Origin: Candidatus Zixiibacteriota bacterium
GTDB taxonomy: Bacteria; Blakebacterota; Blakebacteria; Blakebacterales; Blakebacteraceae
Direction: 5' to 3'
DNA length: 8,601 nucleotides
NCBI GenBank assembly: GCA_030604325.1
Contig: JAUVWC010000035.1
Span: 1 to 8,601 of the forward strand
The stretch's first letter is position 1. Every line of letters begins with the position of its first letter. The position numbers and the translations under genes are program-made. Below, piece by piece: positions 1 through 7,130 of the stretch. Under the pieces are notes generated by a model. It was not told the origin of the DNA and searched no databases. It was given only the letters and a program-made list of their open reading frames with translations.

Positions 1-57
1 GCACTGCGATACGAGTACCTGATCAAGCACCTGAAACCGGAGCCGATCAACCCGTAG
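1..57 (+). CDS. 3' end of an unidentified plus-strand gene (partial)
   Basis: The first 57 bases read in frame as ALRYEYLIKHLKPEPINP followed by a TAG stop. The start lies outside the window. The peptide is charged and mixed in composition, like a normal protein C-terminus, and it ends 41 bases before the stop of the oppositely oriented kinase gene, a common convergent arrangement. Only 18 residues are visible, so no family can be named. The minus strand is also open in two frames here, so the strand choice rests on peptide appearance and layout only. Confidence 0.4.
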   Translation, partial: ALRYEYLIKHLKPEPINP

Positions 58-98
58 GTCGTCCGCGATCCTCTCAATGTGGTGCAGATAGGGGGGGG

Positions 99-2165
99 CT
101 ATGCGAGATCTGCGTTGGCAAATCCGATCCTGCCAGCCTCCCTCGAGTCTGGAATGGCCTCCGGTGATATGCTGCCCTCGGGAGAAAGCATAAGCGCGCG
201 CTCGAGGGTGTTTCTGAGTTCCCGGTTGTTCCCCGGCCAGTCGTAGGTGCGGAGGCGGTCCCATACCTCCTCGCTAAGTTCCGGCATCGGTTTGCCCAGC
301 TCGGAACAGAGCTGCTCCAAATAGTTGTCCACAATGTCCGGCAGATCCTCCCCGCGTTCGCGCAACGGAGGAACCTCCAGAACCACTACAGACAGATGAT
401 GATAGAGGTCATCGCGGAACCAACCCTGGGCAACCTCATCATGCAGATCGGTCGTGTTTGCGGCAATCAACCGCAAGTTGGTGCTCCTGGCGGCGGTCCC
501 GCCCACACGACGGAACTCGCCCACCTCCAGAACTTCCACCAGTTGTGCCTGCACCGACGGAGGCAGCTCCCCAACCTTGTCCAGAAAAAGCGTGCCGCCG
601 TCAGCTTCCTCCACGCGGCCCCGTCTGGCATCGGTTGTGACATCCGGGGTTTCGGTCTCATATCCAAAGAGGTCCAGCTCCAGGTGCTCATTCGGCAACG
701 CAGCGCAGTTGACCGCTATGAACGGGGCAGCGGCACGACCGCCCCTGCTCCAGATGGTCCGGGCGGCCAGTTCTTTGCCGCTCCCGGTTTCGCCGATCAG
801 CAGCACCGTGGAATCGGTGGCCGTCACCCGCTCCAAGTTATCCAGAAATGCCCTCATTGCCGGTGCCTTGCCACCCACGAGTGTAAACAGGGATTGGTGC
901 AGGAGCCGCAATTCGGCGAGTTCTATATCCCGCATCCGGTTCTCAACAGACCGGTTCAATACCAACAGCAGGTGATCGGAGTCGGGTGGCTTGGTGAGAA
1001 AATCGAAGGCCCCGGCCTTCATCGTATTTACCGCCCGGTCGATATCCCCTCGGCCGGTAAGGATGACCACGGGCAGCTCGGGAATGAACGCCTTCAGCTC
1101 CTCCAACGTTTCCTGACCGCCCTTCACCGGCATCTCCAGATCGAGCAGCACCGCCAGCGGAACCCGCTCCCGGACCAGGTCGATCGCCACCTGCCCGTCG
1201 GCAGCCTGCTGCACATCCCAGCCCGCCTGGCTGAGCAGGTCGGCAATCGACTGCCGCACATCCTCATCGTCGTCGGCAATGATAATCCTGCGTCGGACCT
1301 CCCTGGGGGGCTCGAGGGCAGGCTCCGCAGAAGAAACTGGCTTTCCTGCCTCCAACAGATCCTTCAGATCCGACACGATCTCTTCGGCAGATTGGTAGCG
1401 CACAGCCGGATCCTTTTGCAGAAGCCGCAGCGTGATCTCATTAAGTTTGGGCGATATGTCCGCCCGCAGGCTTGAGGGTGGATCGGGATGATTGCTGACA
1501 ATGGCGTAGTAGGTAGTGTGCAGGTCGTCTGACTCGAACGGACGCACCCCGGTCAGCAGTTCGTAGAGCGTCACACCCAGTGAGTAGTAATCCAACCGGT
1601 GATCAACATCGATACCCTTAATCTGTTCTGGGCTCGTGTAGGCAGCCGTTCCCACTGTCGCTCCGCTTTCTGTTAGACGCGGGGAGGACTTGATCCGAGC
1701 GAGACCGAAGTCGGTGATCTTGAGCCGCCCCTTGGGTCCCAGCATCAGATTGTCCGGCTTGATGTCACGGTGGATGATCCCCTTGCTGTGCGCCTCTGCC
1801 AGCCCCTCGGCGGTCTGTATCATCCAGCCGACAATATCCGGAATCGGAAGTGGCTCTCCTTCAGTTTCATCAAGACGACCCCTGAGGGAGCCACCTTCTA
1901 TATACTCCATAACGATAAAGGGCCGCTCCTCCACTTCCCCGAACTCATAGACCATGGCGATATTGGGATGATTGAGGCGGGCAACTGCCTTTGCTTCCTG
2001 AAGAAAGCGAGCCTTTACCGACTCGGTGTCCAATAGGTGCTGGGAGAGAAACTTGAGGACGACCTTTCGTTCCAGGCTCGTATCCTCGGCAAGCCAGACC
2101 TCTCCCATCCCTCCCCCACCGAGCTTTTCCAGTACTCGGTAATGGCCGATCGATTTCCCAATCAT
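99..2165 (-). CDS. Ser/Thr protein kinase - receiver - degenerate NtrC-type AAA+ fusion protein
   Basis: A predicted cytosolic signalling protein of 688 residues. Residues about 8-270 form a Hanks-type kinase that looks active: glycine loop LGGGGMGEVW (15-24), lysine K38, HRDIKPDN (132-139), DFG (152-154) and SPE (178-180). Residues about 292-410 form a response-regulator receiver with an acidic DDD cluster (298-300), phosphoacceptor D342 in LLDLEMP, T370 and K392. Residues about 425-670 resemble a sigma-54 activator AAA+ domain with Walker A GETGSGKE (458-465) and WPGNNRELRN (643-652). The GAFTGA site reads ETPDVT (505-510), Walker B reads FLDKVGELP (K530 for Glu), sensor I reads AANT instead of AATN, and the second arginine finger is H590. 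No helix-turn-helix follows the AAA+ part. I chose the ATG at 2165, where the kinase family N-terminus begins, over an in-frame TTG three codons upstream; neither has a clear Shine-Dalgarno. No membrane segment is visible. The kinase and receiver calls are secure; the regulatory output is unknown. Confidence 0.93.
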   Translation of the reverse strand: MIGKSIGHYRVLEKLGGGGMGEVWLAEDTSLERKVVLKFLSQHLLDTESVKARFLQEAKAVARLNHPNIAMVYEFGEVEERPFIVMEYIEGGSLRGRLDETEGEPLPIPDIVGWMIQTAEGLAEAHSKGIIHRDIKPDNLMLGPKGRLKITDFGLARIKSSPRLTESGATVGTAAYTSPEQIKGIDVDHRLDYYSLGVTLYELLTGVRPFESDDLHTTYYAIVSNHPDPPSSLRADISPKLNEITLRLLQKDPAVRYQSAEEIVSDLKDLLEAGKPVSSAEPALEPPREVRRRIIIADDDEDVRQSIADLLSQAGWDVQQAADGQVAIDLVRERVPLAVLLDLEMPVKGGQETLEELKAFIPELPVVILTGRGDIDRAVNTMKAGAFDFLTKPPDSDHLLLVLNRSVENRMRDIELAELRLLHQSLFTLVGGKAPAMRAFLDNLERVTATDSTVLLIGETGSGKELAARTIWSRGGRAAAPFIAVNCAALPNEHLELDLFGYETETPDVTTDARRGRVEEADGGTLFLDKVGELPPSVQAQLVEVLEVGEFRRVGGTAARSTNLRLIAANTTDLHDEVAQGWFRDDLYHHLSVVVLEVPPLRERGEDLPDIVDNYLEQLCSELGKPMPELSEEVWDRLRTYDWPGNNRELRNTLERALMLSPEGSISPEAIPDSREAGRIGFANADLA

Positions 2166-2262
2166 GCGGTTCAAGCAGTCAGCACAGGCGCATACCTCAC
2201 ATTCGCACCCGGTTAGAAGACATTGAATTCTGCCCGTGAGTCTAGCGCTTCACCATCCGAGT

Positions 2263-2272
2263 GGCAATTGCC
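2263..2272. promoter_or_regulatory. 10-bp perfect palindrome upstream of kinase gene
   Basis: GGCAATTGCC reads the same on both strands. It lies about 98 bases upstream of the kinase start, in the gap after the M19 gene, and 10 bases from a second, larger inverted repeat. It could be an operator half or whole site, but a 10-bp palindrome can occur by chance, and I see no convincing promoter beside it. Confidence 0.2.
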
Positions 2273-2282
2273 TACAATGATG

Positions 2283-2300
2283 ACCTTGATTAAACAAGGT
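2283..2300. promoter_or_regulatory. 18-bp inverted repeat, possible operator
   Basis: ACCTTG, a 6-base AT-only spacer (ATTAAA), then CAAGGT form a perfect 6+6 inverted repeat about 118 bases upstream of the kinase start and 50 bases beyond the M19 stop. The geometry suits a dimeric transcription factor. As RNA it would be a 6-bp stem with a 6-base loop, but no U-tract follows on either strand, so an intrinsic terminator is unlikely. The rest of the 185-base gap (2166-2350) shows no ORF or RNA gene I can recognise. Confidence 0.3.
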
Positions 2301-2350
2301 TGTGGCATAGTTGAGATGTCAGCATTCGGAGCATGAGTCGAGGAACAGTA

Positions 2351-3517
2351 TTACTCTTTTCTCCCCCAACCATCGCGAATCACCCTCAATGTATTATCAC
2401 CCCATATCTTTTTGATCACATCCTCGCTGTATTCTTCTGCGATTAAACGCTGGGTTAATCTGCCAAGTTCGCTTGCATCTTTCAGATCATCAGGAGGATC
2501 AGTAAAGCCGTCAAAATCTGTGCCGATGGCCACATGCTCAATCCCGCCGACATTAATAAAGTGATCTATGGTTCGTGTAATAAAATTCAGCCCCCGTTTT
2601 GTCTCATGAGGCATGAGCCAATAATTCATGAATATTACGGCAACAACACCACCTGTTTCGGCGATCTTCTTGATTTCCCAATCTTTCAAATTATATGGGC
2701 TCGGATTAACTTCATAAGCTCCAAGATGTGATGCAATTATCGGAATACGATTGCCAACGATTTCGTACACTTGTTTACGTGCCGGTGGGGTACAATGCGT
2801 GATGTCGATGATCATGCCCAATTCAATCATTTTTTCAACGACCTGCTCACCCAATTGCGTCAGTCCAAGGGTGAGATCACGATCTCGCTTGAAACAGCCA
2901 AACTTTCGCACGTATCCGGGGAATGGGTAAACGGGATAGGCAATGCCGTTTTCATAGAAGTGTGTTAGGGTAATGTAAGCCACACCTCGATCAAAGAAGT
3001 GCTGTAGCTTATCTACACTGCCATCGAGACTGTGAGCACCTTCAATGTTGTGGATTACAGCAATTGGTCTGTCATCACCCATTCCAAGAATTTCATCCAG
3101 TTCTTTCACTGAATAAGCCATCTTTGCCATTATTTTTCCCGTCTTCGGATCTTCGGACTTCTCAACCTGTTCTTCCATATCGTCAAGAAGTTGATCGGTG
3201 ACGTTGAAATAAGGTTGTCCAAAGACTTTTCTCCATTTAAACGGCATTAGAAATCGAAAGATGTTAAGGCACCTGCAGTCATCGATTATTCCTCTTTCCG
3301 GGGCATAAACAGTCGACCAAAGGACATCTACACCGCCGTCGTTCAATTTGCGGAAATCAGTGCGAACGCTAAAGGGATTGAAAGAACGGGTGGCTCCGAA
3401 GTAAGAAGTTAGTTTCCGATTAAGGAGTGATACTTTCAAAGAGGGATGGGCATGGACATCAACGATGATCGCTTCATCGTGAATTCTTGCCCATTCCTGG
3501 ATAGTGTCATCAGGCAT
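2351..3517 (-). CDS. Membrane dipeptidase / renal dipeptidase family (peptidase M19)
   Basis: A 388-residue protein of normal M19 length, a TIM-barrel zinc enzyme family that hydrolyses dipeptides. Expected landmarks occur in order: VDVHAHP (H22, H24), HNIEGAHS with metal-bridging E159, LTHFYENG (H186), IDITH (H241), IIASHLGAY (H264) and AIGTDFDG (334-336), which matches the family's G-S/T-D-F-D-G substrate-site motif. The first metal motif is HAH, where M19 enzymes usually have HxD. There is no signal peptide or membrane segment, so a cytosolic enzyme is expected despite the family name. The ATG at 3517 is preceded by AGGGG eight bases upstream, and the UDG stop lies 14 bases upstream, implying co-transcription and probably translational coupling. 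Base composition is much AT-richer than the flanking genes. The family call is firm; actual substrates (L-dipeptides, L-D dipeptides, other amides) cannot be told. Confidence 0.9.
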   Translation of the reverse strand: MPDDTIQEWARIHDEAIIVDVHAHPSLKVSLLNRKLTSYFGATRSFNPFSVRTDFRKLNDGGVDVLWSTVYAPERGIIDDCRCLNIFRFLMPFKWRKVFGQPYFNVTDQLLDDMEEQVEKSEDPKTGKIMAKMAYSVKELDEILGMGDDRPIAVIHNIEGAHSLDGSVDKLQHFFDRGVAYITLTHFYENGIAYPVYPFPGYVRKFGCFKRDRDLTLGLTQLGEQVVEKMIELGMIIDITHCTPPARKQVYEIVGNRIPIIASHLGAYEVNPSPYNLKDWEIKKIAETGGVVAVIFMNYWLMPHETKRGLNFITRTIDHFINVGGIEHVAIGTDFDGFTDPPDDLKDASELGRLTQRLIAEEYSEDVIKKIWGDNTLRVIRDGWGRKE

Positions 3518-3525
3518 GGCTTTAT

Positions 3526-3530
3526 CCCCT
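3526..3530 (-). promoter_or_regulatory. Ribosome binding site of the M19 gene
   Basis: AGGGG on the minus strand, eight bases before the ATG at 3517. It begins two bases after the TAG stop of the upstream UDG gene, so ribosomes ending on UDG would finish on this site. This supports the chosen M19 start and coupled translation. Confidence 0.6.
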
Positions 3531-3531
3531 G

Positions 3532-4149
3532 CTAGAGCTCGTCCAGCACCTCTTTGATTGTCCAGAACTGCCGCTCGATCTCCGGCTTGATCTCTTCTCG
3601 GCGGATCCCAAACGCGGGATGAAGTACGGGTAAGAACGTAATCTCGCGGCTCCCGATGACTTTACGGCGTGGCTGGCAGGCCACCTCCGTGATCTTCTCC
3701 TTGGGAAAGAACCGCTCCAGCGCCACCCTACCCAACAATACCACCAGGTCAGCCTTCACGAAGGTGAGCTGCCGTTCCAGGTAGGGTGCACAGTACTTTA
3801 TTTCAGCTGCCCTCAGGTCCCGATTATCGGGCGGCCGGCACTTAACAATATTAGTGATGAAAACCTGCGATCTGTCGAGCCCGATCTTCGCCAGAAGCTC
3901 AGTCAGGTATACGCCCGCCGCTCCGACAAACGGCTCGCCATGCTGATCCTCCCAACGACCCGGTGCTTCACCTATGAAGAAAACCCTGGCGTTTACCGGG
4001 CCCACACCGGGAACCGCCTGTGTCCGATATCCCGCCAGCTCGGGGCAGCGGGTGCAGTCTCTGATCAGACTGTGGAGCTCCTCCAGATTTTTACTGGTAG
4101 CAATGGGATCGAACGGTGCGAACAGATCTTCCTGGGAAGGATCGAACAT
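3532..4149 (-). CDS. Uracil-DNA glycosylase, family 4 type with iron-sulphur cluster
   Basis: A 205-residue base-excision repair enzyme that removes uracil from DNA. Motif A reads GEAPGRWED followed by GEPFVGAAG (starting at residue 60), typical of family 4/5 enzymes, and the ED form fits family 4. Motif B is LPVLHPAF with H177. Four cysteines at the expected spacing, C32 and C35 (CTRC) plus C104 (VKCRPP) and C120 (YCAPYL), should bind the 4Fe-4S cluster of this family. I chose the ATG at 4149 because GGAG lies six bases before it; a TTG at 4164 would add five residues but has no ribosome binding site. It lies 36 bases downstream of the M14 gene and 14 bases upstream of M19 on the same strand, so it is probably part of their transcript. 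No functional link with peptidases is evident. An older possible label is phage polymerase-like uracil-DNA glycosylase. Confidence 0.92.
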   Translation of the reverse strand: MFDPSQEDLFAPFDPIATSKNLEELHSLIRDCTRCPELAGYRTQAVPGVGPVNARVFFIGEAPGRWEDQHGEPFVGAAGVYLTELLAKIGLDRSQVFITNIVKCRPPDNRDLRAAEIKYCAPYLERQLTFVKADLVVLLGRVALERFFPKEKITEVACQPRRKVIGSREITFLPVLHPAFGIRREEIKPEIERQFWTIKEVLDEL

Positions 4150-4155
4150 GGGTGT

Positions 4156-4159
4156 CTCC
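4156..4159 (-). promoter_or_regulatory. Ribosome binding site deciding the UDG start
   Basis: GGAG on the minus strand, six bases before the ATG at 4149. The alternative TTG start at 4164 overlaps the region just upstream and has no comparable site, so this favours the shorter protein. Confidence 0.5.
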
Positions 4160-4185
4160 GGCAAGGGTCGTGTGTATATGAATCC

Positions 4186-6972
4186 TCAACATTCTACACG
4201 GTCAGGCTTAACGCGGACGACTCCTCCTGCTAAAGAGCCCCCCGGCGGCGCGCTCCAGAAGCCGGCAGAGCCCACGGCACCCGCCGCGTGGGGGCCGTTA
4301 AAGAGCGCAGCGTTGAACAGCACCCGGAAAGTGCCGAACGGCTGGCCGCGCCACTGTGGCTTAAACCCTATCAAAATCACATGACCTTCACCATGGTGGA
4401 CATCCAGCGCCGCCGCATGCCCGTGGAGGTGCTCCTCACCCAGCAGGTAGCCGGAGAGAAGCGGTGAGCCCGCTTCCCGGTACTTGGCCAGGGCCACTCC
4501 CTTGAAGTCATCAGTCGTCGTGAACACGGGACTACGGCTGAAGAAGATCTTGGCGTTGGACGGCATACCCGCCATCACGGGATGGACAGGGTCGGCAACT
4601 ACCTCCAGGATCGAACCACTGATGGAGAACGCGTCGCGACGAAGGCCAGTTGTTACGTTCCTGACCGGCAGGTTCAGCTCGTCGATGGCGAACTGGCTAC
4701 TCCCGTTCATACACACCAGCGTTCCCCCACCCCGCACAAATTCATCGAGAGCACGTACACCCTCCTGGCCAATGCCTCCGGCATACCTCGGCGACACCGA
4801 GCCCTCCTGGAATCCCTGCAGGATCGTGCGGCTGCCGTAGTCGGCGAAGATGATGACATCATAGCGCTCGCACAGAAGGCCGCTCTTGAAGTCGGTGTTT
4901 CTCATGCTGGTGAAATCGAAGTCGTACTGTTCGAGCAGCCAGCGGGTCCACCCCTCATCCATACTGGCCGACCAGGGCCGGAAGAGCCCGATGCGCGGCT
5001 TCGACACCAATACCCCAGAAGGCTTGGTGCGTTCGGCTCTAAGCGCAAGGGAAGCGACTAGTTCTCGAACCGCCTGCTGGCTGAGGCCGGTGATGATGAA
5101 ACGGCCATCCGACCCGGGTCCGGAACCGCCAGTCCTCGCCGGTTCGAATCTCACCGCCCCACCCCCACGCCATGCCCGGTTGACGGCGCGGAAGGCGTTG
5201 TTCTGCGCGGCGTCGACCGCCAGAGCGGGGCCAGATCCCGTCAGCCTGTCTTCAAAAGGCACGATGCCTGCCACAACTGGGTCTGAGTCGAACCCCAGGC
5301 CGGGAACGCTATCGAAGGGAGCGAGATCGACCTCCACGCCAACCAGGCCGGCCTCTACAGCCTCCCCCGGATCCACCGACTTCCAGTCCACCGCCTCGCC
5401 TTGAACCGGTTCCATCACCGCAAGAACCTCGTCGGAGAGCGGAACCGCAGCTTCTACCACCCGCACGTCGAACTGGTAGGGAAGGGTCCATCCTGAGACG
5501 TCGTACGGCTGCTTAGGCGGACCGCCGGAGTATTCACGCAGATCCGGATATTCCTGGACCTCAAGCAGAGTGCGCGCAAGTTCGGCGTATTCCTGGTTCA
5601 TGGGGATCACCCAGGTGCCAGCCGGATATGTAATCCCCTCGAATATCACCTGGGACTTCAGCTGGCAGACCTTTATGCCGTTGAACGCCAGGCGGCGTAG
5701 CATCTCCACAGGCGCGACCGGGTCGCGCTGTCTCTGTGGGATAAAGTAGGCGTAGGGCGGTTCTTCAGCGTACTTGCGAATGGCGTCACGACCCGCCTGG
5801 TAACGGTTGTAGAGAAGATCTGCCTTGAATTTGGCGGCGAAGTCCAGCACCCCCATCGACGCGGTCACCATGTACTCGACCGCGTCCCGCAGCCGCCACC
5901 AGCCTCCCGGCCATGGGCTGGCGTATAGCGATCCAGACCGCAGGTCTCCGCCGCGGCCGGTAACGTCGGAGATGGTGTAGAAGTGAGGAGTGGCATAACG
6001 ATAGAGGGCAGTTTCCGTCCAGAAGGCGGCGGCATTCTGTAGCATGGGCAGATAATCGATGTAACCCGGGTACCAAGCATCAAACGTTCCCATGTGGGTG
6101 GCGCCAATCTGGCCCCGTTCCTCCAGCGCCTGTGCCATCAACATGCCGATCGTGTTGACCGTGCGCGACATCAGTGGGTGGACCCGGTTACCTATCGGAT
6201 CGTCGAAGGGGGGCAGCCAGATCCTGGTGGGGAAGGGAGCGGTCTGGTGATGGACGTAGACAATCTGGGGTTCCCACTCCCGCCACGTCCGGCCGATGAC
6301 GCGCGATTCGATCATATTGAGCATGTAGGCGTCACGGTTATTGTCGTGACCGACATACTTCTGATACAACCACGGCAACGAAGAGGTCTCATAGGGTGTG
6401 CCGAGATTCGATTCGTACCACTCTACCACTATCGTCTGGCCGTCTGGATTCAGCGTCGGCCACAGCATGAAGATGACGTTGTCTAGAATGGCCTGGATCT
6501 CCGGGTCTTCATCCGCAGTGAGCAGGTCGTAGGCGAGCTGGATGGTATGCTGGTGGGCCGCCACCTCGGAGGCATGAACCGCTCCGTCGATATGCACGAT
6601 AGCTTTGCCCTCGCGCGCCAGCTGCCGCGCCTCCTCGTCGGTGAGGCCCTCGGGGTGGGCAAGACGCAACGAGATCTCCCGGTAGCGCTCGACATTAGCC
6701 AGGTTTTCGGCCGAGGAGATCAGCGCCAGGTAGAAGGGACGATTCTCGGAGGTTCTTCCTACATATATCAGCCGGAGCCGGTCGGTGGCGGCAGCGAGTT
6801 GCTTGAAGTAGTTTATCGATTCCTCATAGGTGGCCATTTCGAAGTCGGCACCAACCCGGAACCCCAGAACCGACTCTGGTGTGGGTATGTCCCCGGCCTG
6901 CCCGAAGGAGACTGAAAACGACACGCAATAGATGCACAGGACGATTGCGATAAGAACAGGCGCTTTTTTCAT
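4186..6972 (-). CDS. Secreted M14 zinc carboxypeptidase-like protein with C-terminal amidotransferase-like domain
   Basis: A 928-residue exported protein. A signal peptide (MKK, then hydrophobic residues 5-23) probably ends after GQA (24-26). Residues about 45-390 form a peptidase M14 domain: zinc motif H133-A-S-E136, LNPDG (174-178), NNRD with N212 and R213 (matching the carboxylate-binding Asn-Arg pair of carboxypeptidase A), the probable third zinc ligand H241 in YVHHQ, and a candidate catalytic Glu at 320 (WTET). Residues about 655-890 look like a class I glutamine amidotransferase-like fold ([10 protein letters not shown], then [12 protein letters not shown]), with no obvious catalytic triad. 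The middle (400-650) is not assignable to a named domain. The last 35 residues are Gly/Ala-rich and may be an unconserved tail. The ATG at 6972 follows an AAGGAAGAAG stretch. Upstream lies M28 (158-base gap) and downstream UDG (36 bases). Likely a periplasmic or extracellular carboxypeptidase; the substrate is unknown. Confidence 0.88.
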   Translation of the reverse strand: MKKAPVLIAIVLCIYCVSFSVSFGQAGDIPTPESVLGFRVGADFEMATYEESINYFKQLAAATDRLRLIYVGRTSENRPFYLALISSAENLANVERYREISLRLAHPEGLTDEEARQLAREGKAIVHIDGAVHASEVAAHQHTIQLAYDLLTADEDPEIQAILDNVIFMLWPTLNPDGQTIVVEWYESNLGTPYETSSLPWLYQKYVGHDNNRDAYMLNMIESRVIGRTWREWEPQIVYVHHQTAPFPTRIWLPPFDDPIGNRVHPLMSRTVNTIGMLMAQALEERGQIGATHMGTFDAWYPGYIDYLPMLQNAAAFWTETALYRYATPHFYTISDVTGRGGDLRSGSLYASPWPGGWWRLRDAVEYMVTASMGVLDFAAKFKADLLYNRYQAGRDAIRKYAEEPPYAYFIPQRQRDPVAPVEMLRRLAFNGIKVCQLKSQVIFEGITYPAGTWVIPMNQEYAELARTLLEVQEYPDLREYSGGPPKQPYDVSGWTLPYQFDVRVVEAAVPLSDEVLAVMEPVQGEAVDWKSVDPGEAVEAGLVGVEVDLAPFDSVPGLGFDSDPVVAGIVPFEDRLTGSGPALAVDAAQNNAFRAVNRAWRGGGAVRFEPARTGGSGPGSDGRFIITGLSQQAVRELVASLALRAERTKPSGVLVSKPRIGLFRPWSASMDEGWTRWLLEQYDFDFTSMRNTDFKSGLLCERYDVIIFADYGSRTILQGFQEGSVSPRYAGGIGQEGVRALDEFVRGGGTLVCMNGSSQFAIDELNLPVRNVTTGLRRDAFSISGSILEVVADPVHPVMAGMPSNAKIFFSRSPVFTTTDDFKGVALAKYREAGSPLLSGYLLGEEHLHGHAAALDVHHGEGHVILIGFKPQWRGQPFGTFRVLFNAALFNGPHAAGAVGSAGFWSAPPGGSLAGGVVRVKPDRVEC

Positions 6973-7067
6973 CGGTAGCTTCTTCCTTCAGTTCCTCCAG
7001 TTTTGCCGTACACAGTCGAGAGGATAGTACACAGGGCAGAGGAACAGGACTGCAATTATTTACATCA

Positions 7068-7096
7068 AGCATAGCTGACGGCTACTGGAGGGACAA
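7068..7096 (-). promoter_or_regulatory. Weak sigma-70-like promoter candidate for the M14 gene
   Basis: On the minus strand TTGTCC and TATGCT are separated by 17 bases, each matching four of six positions of the -35 and -10 consensus. The pair sits in the 158-base gap between M28 and M14, about 96 bases before the M14 start. Such partial matches are frequent by chance. The gap also ends the M28 gene without a clear terminator, so read-through from M28 is equally possible. Confidence 0.2.
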
Positions 7097-7130
7097 ACAT
7101 GGGAGGACTGGCGTCCCCAGGTACAGGTAG

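Noticed and set aside
91..98. Run of eight G (C8 on the minus strand) as a phase-variation tract for the kinase gene
   Set aside because: It lies after the TAG stop, so length changes would not alter the protein. An upstream frame that runs past the stop has no domain-like sequence. It may still be a spot for sequencing error.
396..1475. Plus-strand open frame of 359 codons opposite the kinase gene
   Set aside because: It lies fully inside the minus-strand gene with recognisable kinase, receiver and AAA+ domains. Its translation has no recognisable domain and is rich in Arg, His, Gln and Pro, as expected of an antisense shadow in GC-rich DNA.
4271..4292. CCCACG...CGTGGG inverted repeat as a terminator
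   Set aside because: It is inside the 3' coding part of the M14 gene and no U-tract follows on either strand.
4582..5404. Overlapping plus-strand frames opposite the M14 gene
   Set aside because: They are antisense to a continuous coding frame with conserved domains and carry no recognisable motifs or starts.
7098..7118. GC-rich partial hairpin after the M28 stop as an intrinsic terminator
   Set aside because: The stem (GGAC/GTCC plus a bulge) is short and is followed by CATGTTTGTCCC on the minus strand, not by a run of T.
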